DNA of 64,000 nucleotides from Flavihumibacter petaseus NBRC 106054 (GCF_000974785.1 NZ_BBWV01000001.1:868001-932000), one strand, 5' to 3'; shown: positions 36,958 to 46,307, counted from the first letter of the stretch. The notes: generated by a model not told the origin, from the letters alone. Numbers and translations are program-made.

Positions 36958-37809
36958 TCAGCTTTCCAGCATCCCCATTTTCCCGCGTTCAAAATCCATG
37001 ATCTTTTCCTGGATCTCGTCAAAGCTGTTCATTACAAACGGTCCATAACTCACCACCTTTTCACCGATGGGTTCTCCGCCAAAGGCAATAAACCTGGCTT
37101 TTTCTGTAGCGCGCAGGGCAACCTGGTTGCCGTTCGCTTCGAAAGTAACGAGCTGGCGTTTGCTAACCGGTTGCCCTGTCACCTGCAATCCACCTGACAT
37201 CAGGTAAATACCTGCAGTAAAATTTTCCGGAACCGGCATCAGCCATACGTCACCAGCTTCCAGGGTAACGTCATAATAATACATCGGCGTTTGTGTGATA
37301 ACGGGAGATTTCTTTCCTTTCAGTTCTCCTACCAGCACTTTCACTGCTGCTGCACCGTCCTTTACCACCGGCAAATCGGCTGATGCATAGTGGTGGAAAT
37401 CAGGTTCCATTCCCTTTTTACTGGCAGGAAGGTTGATCCAGACCTGCATCAGTTCCATCCCACCACCTTCGCGGATAAAGTCAGCTGTAGGACCTTCTGA
37501 ATGGACAATCCCTTTTCCGGAAGTCATCCAGTTCAGGTCACCCGCGCGGGCAATCTGGTCATGGCCGGCGCTGTCGCGATGAAAGAATTCTCCCTCCAGC
37601 AGGTATGTCACCACCTCGAATCCGGCATGGGGGTGCGGCGGTATCCGCATTTCTTCACCCGGGGCCAGCTGGCGTTTTTCCATATGATCAATAAATATAA
37701 AAGGGTCAACCTGTTTCAGTTGCCGGTGCGGCAATGGCCGCAATACTTTATGGGGTCCCACAAACTCAACTGATGCGTCGAGCTGTTGGGCAATTGTTCT
37801 TGTAGACAT
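36958..37809 (-). CDS. Pirin family protein (second of pair)
   Basis: 283 residues with the bicupin pirin fold. The N-terminal cupin has the metal-binding cluster PHPHAGFEVVTYLLEG and a HRDS segment, and IVHSEGP follows. The C-terminal cupin is also present (VLVGELKGKKSPVI, MYYYDVTLEAGDVWLMPVP). Pirins bind iron; some have quercetinase activity. The gene lies 18 bp after the other pirin gene on the same strand, so the two are probably co-transcribed. Confidence 0.9.
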   Translation of the reverse strand: MSTRTIAQQLDASVEFVGPHKVLRPLPHRQLKQVDPFIFIDHMEKRQLAPGEEMRIPPHPHAGFEVVTYLLEGEFFHRDSAGHDQIARAGDLNWMTSGKGIVHSEGPTADFIREGGGMELMQVWINLPASKKGMEPDFHHYASADLPVVKDGAAAVKVLVGELKGKKSPVITQTPMYYYDVTLEAGDVWLMPVPENFTAGIYLMSGGLQVTGQPVSKRQLVTFEANGNQVALRATEKARFIAFGGEPIGEKVVSYGPFVMNSFDEIQEKIMDFERGKMGMLES

Positions 37810-37827
37810 AATTTTTCCTTTTAACGG

Positions 37828-38556
37828 TTAATTCAAATCGGCTTCAGTGAGCATCGGTACTTCGATAGCAAGCACCTTTGCTGCTGTACCGGCTGTAACG
37901 GTGATGTCATCGGTGTTCCATACGCCAAACCCGTCACGGCGTTGTAATTCCTGGCCATTGATGTTTACTGTCCCTTCCAGCAGGAAAAAATACACACCAT
38001 TGTTTTCAAAATGCTTTTGATATTTCAGGCTTGTTCCGGCTTCCAGGGCAGCCAGGGAAAACACAGCGTCCTGGTTGATGGAAACCCCGGTGCTATCGGC
38101 ATCCGGACTCACCACTACCTGCCATTGTTGTTTGCGGCCGGCTTCGTCAAAAGATTTTTGTGCATAACGGGGTTTGATATCCGCAAGTTTTGGATATACC
38201 CAGATCTGCAGGAATTCCACTGCGTCGGTCTTGGAACCATTGTATTCAGAATGTTCTATGCCAGAACCGGCGCTCATGATCTGAACATCACCTGTCTGGA
38301 TCAATCCATCTGTTCCGGTACTGTCGCGGTGCTTCAGGAAACCACTCAACGGAATGGAAACAATCTCCATATTGTCATGGGGATGGGTTCCGAACCCGGC
38401 ACCAGCCCTTACGGTATCATCATTCAACACCCGGAGGGCACCGAAGTGAATCTTGCCGGGATCATACCACCTGCCAAAACTGAAGGAATGATGACTGTCA
38501 AGCCAGCCAAAGTTTGCATGACCTCTTTCGCCGGCGGGATGGAAGATGCTTTTCAT
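37828..38556 (-). CDS. Pirin family protein (first of pair)
   Basis: 242 residues of the shorter pirin subgroup. It opens with HANFGWLDSHHSFSFGRWYD, has the metal-binding GTHPHDNMEIVSIPLSG, HRDSTGTD and GIEHSEYN, and a cupin-like C-terminal half that includes VYFFLLEGTVNINGQ. Such proteins are often annotated as quercetin 2,3-dioxygenase-like, but activity is unproven. It clearly differs from its neighbour and is not a recent copy. Confidence 0.9.
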   Translation of the reverse strand: MKSIFHPAGERGHANFGWLDSHHSFSFGRWYDPGKIHFGALRVLNDDTVRAGAGFGTHPHDNMEIVSIPLSGFLKHRDSTGTDGLIQTGDVQIMSAGSGIEHSEYNGSKTDAVEFLQIWVYPKLADIKPRYAQKSFDEAGRKQQWQVVVSPDADSTGVSINQDAVFSLAALEAGTSLKYQKHFENNGVYFFLLEGTVNINGQELQRRDGFGVWNTDDITVTAGTAAKVLAIEVPMLTEADLN

Positions 38557-38633
38557 ATGTGCTCCTTTTTGATGTTATAACATCAATATAAGTGCCATAT
38601 CGTGAAAATGCCAATATGTCCTGCGGAAAAGGG

Positions 38634-39419
38634 TTATTCCAGCAAAAAGTCAGTAGTATCCGGCTCGCGTTCTTCATTCCATTCCACAATGAAATTGTTA
38701 CGCCCTTCACCGGTCATAATGCGCATAAAACGGGCTTGCACCAGTTCCAGCATGCTGAGGAAGGTAAAAATGGCATGGATCCGGTTCTCGCAGTGCTCAA
38801 ACAACTTCTCGAAAGACAGCGTTTTCTTTACCCGGGCAATGTCGAGAACAGTTTCCCGGCTTTGTTCCATCGTATAATTGTACTGCACTACAGTATGGAC
38901 CGGCTTGTTATTCCGCTCATACACGCGTTGCATTACTTTCTCGAAGGATTTCATCAGCTTGAACAACGTAATCTGCTGGATTTCAGAGCCTTCAGAGGCC
39001 TCTTCGCCAATTCCGCCAAGCTCCCGGTTGATATTGCCGCGTTTCACCATCAGCATCCGCACGGCCTCCATTTCAGCCAGTTCGGCAGATGCCTGCTTAT
39101 ATTTCTTGTATTCCAGGATCTTATCTACCAGTTCCTGCCGTGGATCGATCTCATTCCCCTGCGCATCCAGTTCCTTCCGGGGCAACAGCATTTTCGCCTT
39201 GATCCGCATTAAGGTGCTGATAAACAGGATGAATTCTGAAGAAAGTTCAATATTCAGCTGCTCCTGGCTATGGATATAATCCAGGAAATCATTGGTTATC
39301 CTGGTGATGGGAATATTGTAAATATCCAGCTCATCCCGCTCAATGAAGAACAACAACAGGTCAAAGGGTCCCTCAAACTGGGGAAGCCGGATCTGGTAAG
39401 AAGTCTGGTTGGCTGCCAT
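38634..39419 (-). CDS. scpA: Segregation and condensation protein A
   Basis: 261 residues of the kleisin ScpA family. The N-terminal hallmark is FEGPFDLLLFFIERDELDIY followed by NIPITRITNDFLDYI, and the middle has FILFISTLMRIKAKMLLPRK. The C-terminal winged-helix half, TIFTFLSMLELVQARFMRI, should contact Smc. ScpA bridges the Smc dimer heads in the bacterial condensin. scpB is not in this window. It follows DUF3078 by 38 bp on the same strand. Confidence 0.93.
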   Translation of the reverse strand: MAANQTSYQIRLPQFEGPFDLLLFFIERDELDIYNIPITRITNDFLDYIHSQEQLNIELSSEFILFISTLMRIKAKMLLPRKELDAQGNEIDPRQELVDKILEYKKYKQASAELAEMEAVRMLMVKRGNINRELGGIGEEASEGSEIQQITLFKLMKSFEKVMQRVYERNNKPVHTVVQYNYTMEQSRETVLDIARVKKTLSFEKLFEHCENRIHAIFTFLSMLELVQARFMRIMTGEGRNNFIVEWNEEREPDTTDFLLE

Positions 39420-39457
39420 GGGGCAAATGTAAGGATTCAGCTACGATCCGACCCTGC

Positions 39458-40498
39458 CTATAATTTGGTTGCCAGTCCCACTCCCAGGAGCGACCGCACC
39501 TGAGTACCGGGAGAATCCATGTTCGGTCCGAACTGCTTCACATCGTCATCATAAATCAGGTCAAAGTTATACGTCACGCCCAGCCATTTATTGATCTTCA
39601 TGACAATGGTGTTGGTCCAGAAAACATCCACGTTCTTGGGTTTGGCTGCAATTTTCTCATCCGTAATCGGATCATGCGTTTTCATGTAGTTGGAAAAGAG
39701 GTCAAGCCTGGACTTATACACCACATTCTTCAAAATCTCCTTATTAAAGGAAGCAGAAAGATAGGCACCTGCCTGAAAAGCAACTTTACGGGCCGCATTC
39801 ACACCATACAATGCTGCGAGGGGCTTCTCCGGCTCAAGGTTGTCCGGATCCACGCCGCCTTCATAATAGTAACTGTAAGGGTCATTGGTCACCAGTACCC
39901 AGCGGGCAGAAATGGGTGAGAACAACACGTTGAAATAAGGTTTCGGTTTCCATTCAATACCCGGAGAAATCAGCAGGTACGCGGGAGCGAAAATACCCGA
40001 AGTACGTCGCTTCAACCCTTTGCCGAGGTAATCATAATCGAAGCCATCAGAAAACTGTGTCCTTAGATTGACTACACCCGCAATCGCCCAGGTGGGACTG
40101 ATATCTTTTCCGACCTTACTGTAAAAGTCAATTTTATCATCTGTCTTCCGGGTGCCCTGAGAACTGGTCCGCTGCATCGCATAACTCAGGTCCAGTGAAT
40201 TGTTCCAGAAAAAATCCCCTTTCTTTTTGTTGGCAAAAAGCGTTGCTAGCCCTGCAACAGAAAAGGATGACTTCTCCGCACCGGCAGCCCAGTTACTGCT
40301 GTTTCCCTGAGCCAGGCTCAGGGAAACAATACCACCCTTACGCCAGCCCTTTGCATTATAATGATAAGATGTATCGTCGTAACCGCTCTTTCCGGCACCC
40401 GCCTTCATATCGCCTACCACTTTATCCTGTGCTTTCAGCTCCAGCACACCTACGATCAGCACCACCACGCAGGATAACAATTTCAATTGACGTCTCAT
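39458..40498 (-). CDS. DUF3078 outer-membrane-like protein
   Basis: 346 residues. A signal peptide (LLSCVVVLIVGVLELKAQ) is followed by a stretch with GGIVSLSLAQGNSSNWAAGA and FFWNNSLDLSYAMQRTSSQG, the start of the DUF3078 domain. Repeated amphipathic strands (FNVLFSPISARWVLV, VDVFWTNTIVMKINKWLGVT) and a short C-terminus follow. This Bacteroidota family is predicted to be an outer-membrane barrel of unknown function. It lies between mscL and scpA. Confidence 0.85.
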   Translation of the reverse strand: MRRQLKLLSCVVVLIVGVLELKAQDKVVGDMKAGAGKSGYDDTSYHYNAKGWRKGGIVSLSLAQGNSSNWAAGAEKSSFSVAGLATLFANKKKGDFFWNNSLDLSYAMQRTSSQGTRKTDDKIDFYSKVGKDISPTWAIAGVVNLRTQFSDGFDYDYLGKGLKRRTSGIFAPAYLLISPGIEWKPKPYFNVLFSPISARWVLVTNDPYSYYYEGGVDPDNLEPEKPLAALYGVNAARKVAFQAGAYLSASFNKEILKNVVYKSRLDLFSNYMKTHDPITDEKIAAKPKNVDVFWTNTIVMKINKWLGVTYNFDLIYDDDVKQFGPNMDSPGTQVRSLLGVGLATKL

Positions 40499-40543
40499 AT
40501 CAAAAGTTTACGTGTATAAACGAAAAAATGGAAAAAAATTGCC

Positions 40544-40945
40544 CTATTTTTTCCTCAACTCATCACGAATTTCAGTGAGCAATTGCTCGGTTGGTGTAGG
40601 CCCTGCCTTCGCATTGGGATCCTTCCGCAATACCGCTTTGATGAACAGGTAACAAACCAGGGCCACTATGATAAAATCGAGAGTTGAAGTCAGGAATGCA
40701 CCATATTTAAAGGTGATGGCCTCCGATGTAACATTGTTATTGGCATCCAACTGCGCGCCTTTCAGCGTCCACGACAACTTTGAGAAATCCTTTCCGCCCG
40801 TCAGTAAACCGAGTATCGGCGCAACCAGTCCTTCTGTAAAACTGCCAACCAGTTTGGTAAAAGCGGTACCCATGAGGAAACCGATAGCAACATCAACCAG
40901 GTTGCCTTTGGTGGCGAACGCTTTGAAATCGGCTAAGAATCCCAT
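40544..40945 (-). CDS. mscL: Large-conductance mechanosensitive channel
   Basis: 133 residues with the MscL layout: FKAFATKGNLVDVAIGFLMG (pore helix TM1, glycine-rich), GSFTEGLVAPILGLLTGG, TM2 TLDFIIVALVCYLFIKAV, and a short charged C-terminal helix with PTEQLLTEIRDELRKK. It opens under membrane tension and releases solutes during hypo-osmotic shock. First gene of the mscL-DUF3078-scpA run, divergent from the EamA gene across 68 AT-rich bases. Confidence 0.96.
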   Translation of the reverse strand: MGFLADFKAFATKGNLVDVAIGFLMGTAFTKLVGSFTEGLVAPILGLLTGGKDFSKLSWTLKGAQLDANNNVTSEAITFKYGAFLTSTLDFIIVALVCYLFIKAVLRKDPNAKAGPTPTEQLLTEIRDELRKK

Positions 40946-41013
40946 ATGAATAGTTTTTTCAATAGTACGACAATTTTATTTTTTTAGATATATCTATTTC
41001 TCACATTTGCACA

Positions 41014-41901
41014 ATGACAACTGCGAACAGCTGGGAAAACTCCCTTCTTTTTCTCCTGCTGTCACTGATCTGGGGCAGTTCATTTATATTGATGAAATGG
41101 GGATTATCACAGTTATCCCCATACGAAGTTGCATCCATGCGCATGCTGAGCGGCGGCATCCTCCTGCTACCGGTTCTGTTCACGCGCAGCGAACAAAATA
41201 CCAACAAACCATCAGGTCTGATCCTGCTGTCAGGATTACTCGGCAGCTTTTTTCCGGCTTACCTATTTTGTATTGCAGAAACAAAGATCGACAGCGCACT
41301 CGCAGGCACTTTAAACGCACTCACCCCGCTGTTTACCCTGATCCTGGGATCGCTGTTTTTTCATAAAAAGATCGCACTGGTGAAATGGATTGGTGTGATC
41401 ATCGGATTTGCCGGTATGTGCCTGCTGCTCGCCAGGAACAGCCGCATCGATACCACCGCCCTGTATTACGCGCTGCTGATCGTGCTCGCTACCTTCTGTT
41501 ACGGATTGAATGTAAACCTCGTCGCTACCAGACTACAGGGCATCTCCCCGCTCCGGCTGGCGGCATTAGCATTTGCTTACCTGATCCCGCCATCACTGCT
41601 GATCCTCTGGAGACTGGGATTTTTCCGTCATGATTTTTCTGATTCCGGAACGCTGAAAGCCGTCGGCGCATCGGTGCTCCTTGGCTTTGGCGGAACGGCA
41701 ATCGCATCGGTATTGTATTACCGGCTCATCAAACAGGCGGGCACGCTGTATGCCTCCCTTGTTACCTATGGCATTCCATTCGTTGCCATTGGCTGGGGCT
41801 TACTGGCAGGTGAACAATTCACGCTGCTCGACGCGGGGTGTCTGTTGATTATTCTTGGTGGAGTATGGCTGACGCGGAAAGGCCCGGTTAAACAGACATG
41901 A
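41014..41901 (+). CDS. EamA/DMT family transporter
   Basis: 295 residues with about ten membrane helices as two EamA repeats. The first starts LFLLLSLIWGSSFILMKWGL, a typical DMT N-terminus, and has the ETKIDSALAGTLNALTPLFT segment. The second half has VLLGFGGTAIASVLYYRLIK and the matching YASLVTYGIPFVAIGWGLLA. Substrate is unknown; family members export amino acids or other metabolites. The 3' end overlaps the convergent frr gene by 14 bp. Confidence 0.9.
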   Translation: MTTANSWENSLLFLLLSLIWGSSFILMKWGLSQLSPYEVASMRMLSGGILLLPVLFTRSEQNTNKPSGLILLSGLLGSFFPAYLFCIAETKIDSALAGTLNALTPLFTLILGSLFFHKKIALVKWIGVIIGFAGMCLLLARNSRIDTTALYYALLIVLATFCYGLNVNLVATRLQGISPLRLAALAFAYLIPPSLLILWRLGFFRHDFSDSGTLKAVGASVLLGFGGTAIASVLYYRLIKQAGTLYASLVTYGIPFVAIGWGLLAGEQFTLLDAGCLLIILGGVWLTRKGPVKQT

Positions 41902-42451
41902 TCTCTTTTTCCTTCGAGCTGAGGTGCTTTTCTACCAGGCTGATATTGGCATCAGTGAGATCCTGCACATCTTTTTCAGCATCTTTGGAAACATCCTCGC
42001 TCAGTCCGTCCTTCTGCAATTTCTTAATCTGTTCAATCGCCTCTCTGCGGATATTGCGTATGGCAACCTTGCTTTGTTCTCCTTCACCATTGCAACGTTT
42101 CACCAGTTCTTTTCGGCGTTCTTCAGTCATCGGGGGAAGAAACATCCGGATCATCACACCATCATTCTGCGGATTGATCCCGATATTGGAGTTGATGATT
42201 GCGCGCTCAATCGGTTGAAGCATATTCTTCTCCCAGGGCTGAACAGTGATGGTCCTTGCATCAATCGCGGAAACGTTTGCTACCTGGTTAAGGGGTGTAG
42301 GACTGCCATAGTAATCCACCATAATACCATCCAGCATTTGGGGACTGGCTTTTCCAGCTCTGATTTTTTGCAATTCGGCTTCCAGGTGATTGATGGCTTT
42401 CTTCATGGAATCACCGGCATCATCCAGTATCAAGGAGAGTTCTTCTGACAT
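41888..42451 (-). CDS. frr: Ribosome recycling factor
   Basis: 187 residues, the normal RRF length. Conserved segments include ELQKIRAGKASPQMLDGIMV, VDYYGSPTPLNQVANVSAID, ITVQPWEKNM, RMFLPPMTEERRKELVK and the helical C-terminus. With EF-G it splits post-termination ribosomes. It follows the WecA-type gene by 41 bp and may be co-transcribed with it. Confidence 0.97.
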   Translation of the reverse strand: MSEELSLILDDAGDSMKKAINHLEAELQKIRAGKASPQMLDGIMVDYYGSPTPLNQVANVSAIDARTITVQPWEKNMLQPIERAIINSNIGINPQNDGVMIRMFLPPMTEERRKELVKRCNGEGEQSKVAIRNIRREAIEQIKKLQKDGLSEDVSKDAEKDVQDLTDANISLVEKHLSSKEKEIMSV

Positions 42452-42492
42452 TACGCTTTAGCTTTAATCGGGCCAAAACTACAAAAATGCCG

Positions 42493-43623
42493 TTATTTCT
42501 GCTGTAAAACAGAATCTTCTGTCAGGGGAACAAACTTCGTGGTGGATTTTGTTTTGGCAACCTGGTCAACCGGTGTAACAAAAAGGCGGGGCCTTCTTCT
42601 CCGGTTATAGTACATAACTCCGATCACCGCATAGAAAATTCCGAAGAGCAGTCCCATCAGCCACGTGCAGCCTGAATTGCGCATCATAAAGCAAATGGCT
42701 ATGGCAATGGCGTTCAGCGTCAATAAAAGGATCGCAATCGTACGATGGGAAAACCCGTGGTCAAGGAAAAGGTGATGGATGTGATTTCGATCGGGCGAAA
42801 ACGGGGAACGGCGCTGGAACATGCGGATGGCAAACACCCGAAGCGTATCCAGCAAAGGCACCATCAGGATGCCAAAGCCTACCGCAGGTGCGGCCGAAAT
42901 GGGGAAAGAAACCCCCGGATGCCCCGCTACGTTGATAAATTTGATCACCAGGATCGCATTGATCAATCCCAGTAACAGCGAACCGGTATCGCCCATGAAT
43001 ATGCGCGCCGGCTGAAAATTGAAGATCAGGAAGGCCAGGATGGCGCCGGCTAGTGAAAATGCCAGTACAGCATCTGTTGTATTGCCAATGCTGACAAAAT
43101 AGATCCCGAAAACACTGGTTGACAATAACCCCAGGCTGCCGGCCAACCCGTCAATACCATCAATCAGGTTAAAAGAATTAATGATCACGATTACTGTCAG
43201 ATAGGTAAACAGCAGGCTGAAAGTTTCCGGCAATTCATAAATGCCCAGGAATCCGTGCATGCTGTTGATCTGCAGGTTACCATAATAAATGATGATAAAT
43301 GCAGCCAGTACCTGTCCGATAAACTTTTTAATGGGGGAAATCACGATGATATCATCCTTGAGGCCGAGATAAAAGATCACCACGGATGCTGCAAGGAAAT
43401 ACTGAATATCCCTGGATTGCTGAAAATTTGCGATAAGCAAAGCGGCAAAGCAGAATCCCGCAAAGATACCCAGACCCCCAAGTGCGGGTATGGGTGCCTG
43501 ATGTACCTTCCTTTCATCAGGAAGATCATAAAGCTTCTTCAGGGCCGCTACGCGGATGATCACCGGTATAGCCAAAAAAGAAACTGCGAAAGAAATTGTT
43601 AGTGCGAGTATTACATCAAACAT
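42493..43623 (-). CDS. WecA/MraY-type undecaprenyl-phosphate glycosyl-1-phosphate transferase
   Basis: 376 residues from ATG 43623 (MFDVILALTISFAVSF) with about 11 membrane helices. Family motifs are present: PALGGLGIFAGF, the acidic GLKDDIIVISP, NSFNLIDGIDGLAGSLG, RIFMGDTGSLLLG and the cytosolic HIHH in RNHIHHLFLDHG. It moves a sugar-1-phosphate, most likely GlcNAc-1-P, from a UDP-sugar to undecaprenyl phosphate to start a surface glycan. The longer frame up to 43686 has no support. Confidence 0.9.
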   Translation of the reverse strand: MFDVILALTISFAVSFLAIPVIIRVAALKKLYDLPDERKVHQAPIPALGGLGIFAGFCFAALLIANFQQSRDIQYFLAASVVIFYLGLKDDIIVISPIKKFIGQVLAAFIIIYYGNLQINSMHGFLGIYELPETFSLLFTYLTVIVIINSFNLIDGIDGLAGSLGLLSTSVFGIYFVSIGNTTDAVLAFSLAGAILAFLIFNFQPARIFMGDTGSLLLGLINAILVIKFINVAGHPGVSFPISAAPAVGFGILMVPLLDTLRVFAIRMFQRRSPFSPDRNHIHHLFLDHGFSHRTIAILLLTLNAIAIAICFMMRNSGCTWLMGLLFGIFYAVIGVMYYNRRRRPRLFVTPVDQVAKTKSTTKFVPLTEDSVLQQK

Positions 43624-43768
43624 GTAGGCTGCTTTTTCGAACCACAAAAATAGTTTCAAATGCCGCAATCGCCTTAACGGCGCCAAGATAATTCAATAAA
43701 CAATATAAAAAATCAGGCCTTTACCGTGTTAGAACGATTTTGTGGGCCGGTTTAGTCTGAAAATGGAT

Positions 43769-43780
43769 AGGGATATCCCT
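43769..43780. promoter_or_regulatory. 12-bp palindrome upstream of the transketolase half
   Basis: AGGGATATCCCT reads identically on both strands. It sits 10 bases upstream of the TAGATTTG box, about where a -33 element would lie. It could be a repressor operator or chance. Confidence 0.3.
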
Positions 43781-43790
43781 CCAAATAAGT

Positions 43791-43798
43791 TAGATTTG
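43791..43798 (+). promoter_or_regulatory. Candidate -7 box for the transketolase half
   Basis: TAGATTTG is a perfect TAnnTTTG match, 17 bases before ATG 43816. No -33 box is seen at normal spacing; the palindrome above occupies that position. Confidence 0.35.
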
Positions 43799-43815
43799 CT
43801 CCACAAAATTCATAT

Positions 43816-44652
43816 ATGGCTAGTTTACAGGAGATTGCTTCTCAGATCCGCCGGGATATCGTAAGAATGGTTCATGGAGTGGCCAGCGGCCATCCGGGTG
43901 GCTCCCTGGGCTGTACCGATTATTTTACAGCCTTATATTTCAAGGTAATGAAGCATGATCCCGCTTTCCATATGGATGGTATTGGTGAAGATGTTTTCTT
44001 CCTGTCCAATGGGCATATTTCCCCGGTATTCTATTCCACACTGGCTCGCGCCGGCTATTTCGATATTAAAGAACTTTCCACCTTCAGAAGGCTGAACAGC
44101 CGCCTGCAGGGCCACCCCGCTACCCATGAACACCTCCCGGGTATTCGTGTAGCAAGCGGTTCTCTCGGACAGGGCATGAGTGTTGCCATTGGTGCCGCAC
44201 TTGCCAAAAAACTCAACGGCGACAAAAACCTCGTCTTTTCCCTGCACGGTGACGGAGAACTGGACGAAGGCCAGAACTGGGAAGCCGCCATGTTTGCCGC
44301 CCACCATAAAGTAGACAACCTGATCTCAACTGTGGACTGGAATGGCCAGCAGATCGATGGTCCCACTGCCAAAGTCATGAACCTGGGAAACCTGGATGCC
44401 AAATTCGCAGCCTTCGGCTGGGAAGTCATTCACCTGGAAAATGGAAATGATGTTGACGCTGTAGCCGCTGCCCTCGAGCATGCAAAGACCTTTGTCGGCA
44501 AAGGAAAACCCATTGTCATCCTGATGAAAACCGTCATGGGTAAAGGCGTTGATTTCATGGAAGGCAGCCACGAATGGCACGGTATTGCTCCCAACGATGA
44601 GCAGCTTGCCAAAGCACTGGCCCAACTCCCCGAGACACTCGGCGATTATTGA
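43816..44652 (+). CDS. Transketolase, N-terminal (TPP-binding) half
   Basis: 278 residues that cover only the thiamine-diphosphate domain. The motif GDGELDEGQNWEAAMFAAHH leads to DWNGQQIDG, and SGHPGGSLGCTDYFTALYF and GSLGQGMSVAIGAALAKK are classic transketolase segments. Split transketolases have a separate C-terminal gene of about 310 residues, usually adjacent. Here the next gene is on the other strand and is unrelated, so the partner must lie elsewhere. It transfers two-carbon units in the pentose-phosphate pathway if paired. Confidence 0.93.
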   Translation: MASLQEIASQIRRDIVRMVHGVASGHPGGSLGCTDYFTALYFKVMKHDPAFHMDGIGEDVFFLSNGHISPVFYSTLARAGYFDIKELSTFRRLNSRLQGHPATHEHLPGIRVASGSLGQGMSVAIGAALAKKLNGDKNLVFSLHGDGELDEGQNWEAAMFAAHHKVDNLISTVDWNGQQIDGPTAKVMNLGNLDAKFAAFGWEVIHLENGNDVDAVAAALEHAKTFVGKGKPIVILMKTVMGKGVDFMEGSHEWHGIAPNDEQLAKALAQLPETLGDY

Positions 44653-44673
44653 TCGGGAAGTTTCCGGAATTGC

Positions 44674-45900
44674 TTACTGGCTTTTCAGCATGACCTGTTC
44701 CGAGGCTGCTTTACGCGCCGGGAACCAGGATGCCAGGAAGGCAACAAGACACACTGTTCCCCATACCAGGATAAAATCTTTTACCAGAAATTTTACCGGG
44801 TAATAGTCAATAACAAAACTGCTGCCTTCCAGGGCCACCAACTTGTATTTCACCTGGAGCCAGCCAATCAGTATTGCCAGCAAACTTCCGGAAAGGGCAC
44901 CAATCCCGGCCAGCAAAAATCCCTCACCGATAAAAATGGATTGTATCCTGCCATTGGTCGCACCCAATGCCTTTAATACCTGTATATCTTTCTGCTTTTC
45001 CAGGATCAGCATGGTCAGCGACCCGATCATGGTAAATGCAGCCACCACCAGGATCAGGGAAAGCAAACCATAGATCACCCACTTTTCCAGTGTCATGATG
45101 CTGTAGAGGCTCTGGTTCTGTTCATAACGGCTGAGCACCTTGTAGTTGCCGCCCATTAAAGCAGACAACTGCTTTTGTATGGCTGCACCATCATCAGGAT
45201 TACGCAATGCGATCTCCAGTCCGCCATATTCATCCTGCTTCAGGTCAAGCAGGCGTTTAATAAAATCCAGGTTCGTCAGCACATACTGATTGTCGAAATC
45301 CTGTTGTATCGCAAAAGCGCCGGCGGTATAAATATTCTCTGCACGGAGCGACTGCATGGGATCGGCCAGGTTCATCGAAGCGCCCCTCCGGGGCATGTAT
45401 ACCGTTAATGGCAACAGTTCCCTGTCGCTCCACAGGCCAAGCGCATTCTCTATGCCCACCCCCAGCACGGCAGCAGGTTTATCGGCATCGCCAAGGTTGA
45501 ATTCACCCACTTTTACGGCCTTGTCCACCGTAGTGACCTGGGTATAGGAACTGTCCACCCCTTTCAGGAATACAATTGTCTGCACCTCCCCGTTCTGCAG
45601 GAGCGCCTTTTCCTCAGCTACACGGGAGAATGATTTTACACCCGGAACTGCAGCAATCTGCTTTAATTGTTCCGGCGTCAGCGAAATGGTCTTTCCCTTG
45701 GCCGGAACGATCTTGAGATCCGTATAAAAACTGGCGTAAAGCGATTTCACCAGGTCTTCGAAGCCATTGAATACACTCAATACCACGATCAGTGAAGCGG
45801 TTCCCACGATAATGGCAGCCACACTGACCCAGGCGATGATATTGATCGCGTTGGTAGATTTTTTTGATTTGAAATAGCGCCAGGCGAAAAGAAAATTCAC
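44674..45900 (-). CDS. LolC/FtsX-type ABC transporter permease
   Basis: 408 residues. The N-terminal helix INIIAWVSVAAIIVGTASLIVVLSVFNGFE is the MacB/LolC-type start. A periplasmic domain of about 220 residues follows. Three C-terminal helices (WVIYGLLSLILVVAAFTMIG, GFLLAGIGALSGSLLAILIG, DFILVWGTVCLVAFLASWF) make up the FtsX domain. The layout fits the lipoprotein-releasing LolC/E type, though no ATPase (LolD) is adjacent. The start overlaps rbfA by 4 bp. Confidence 0.88.
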   Translation of the reverse strand: MNFLFAWRYFKSKKSTNAINIIAWVSVAAIIVGTASLIVVLSVFNGFEDLVKSLYASFYTDLKIVPAKGKTISLTPEQLKQIAAVPGVKSFSRVAEEKALLQNGEVQTIVFLKGVDSSYTQVTTVDKAVKVGEFNLGDADKPAAVLGVGIENALGLWSDRELLPLTVYMPRRGASMNLADPMQSLRAENIYTAGAFAIQQDFDNQYVLTNLDFIKRLLDLKQDEYGGLEIALRNPDDGAAIQKQLSALMGGNYKVLSRYEQNQSLYSIMTLEKWVIYGLLSLILVVAAFTMIGSLTMLILEKQKDIQVLKALGATNGRIQSIFIGEGFLLAGIGALSGSLLAILIGWLQVKYKLVALEGSSFVIDYYPVKFLVKDFILVWGTVCLVAFLASWFPARKAASEQVMLKSQ

Positions 45901-46307
45901 GCGCCGGGATTTATGGAGTCATCGCTTTCGCCGGTACCTGCCTGGTCTTTGTCCTCCAGTTTTATCTTACGGAAGACTTCTTCCATTTTATATACATGGT
46001 CAAGCGTCTCGTCGAGGTAGAATTGCAATTGCGGGATGCGGCGTACCTGGTGCTTGATGGATGCCGCCAGTTCTTTTTTGATTTCCCAGGCCCTTTCCTC
46101 CAGCTTTTTCATAGCGGCATTCCGGTCATTTACCTGGAAGAGGCTGATATACACCCGCGCTTCCAGCAGGTCAGGAGTCATTTTTACCGATGAGATCGAC
46201 AACATGCCGCCATCGATCATGGTGAGACCCAGCCTTTGAAATATATCGTTCAGCACTTCCTGTACTTCCCCCGCTACCTGTTTCTGTCTTTTGCTCTCCT
46301 GTATCAT
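45897..46307 (-). CDS. rbfA: Ribosome-binding factor A
   Basis: 136 residues from ATG 46307 (MIQESKRQKQVAGEVQEVLN). The KH-like RbfA core has ISSVKMTPDLLEARVYISLF, EERAWEIKKELAASIKHQV and RRIPQLQFYLDETLDHVYKM. It helps 30S maturation at low temperature. The longer frame up to 46424 overlaps the divergent ABC gene and was rejected. It is the first gene of the unit with the LolC-type permease. Confidence 0.94.
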   Translation of the reverse strand: MIQESKRQKQVAGEVQEVLNDIFQRLGLTMIDGGMLSISSVKMTPDLLEARVYISLFQVNDRNAAMKKLEERAWEIKKELAASIKHQVRRIPQLQFYLDETLDHVYKMEEVFRKIKLEDKDQAGTGESDDSINPGA

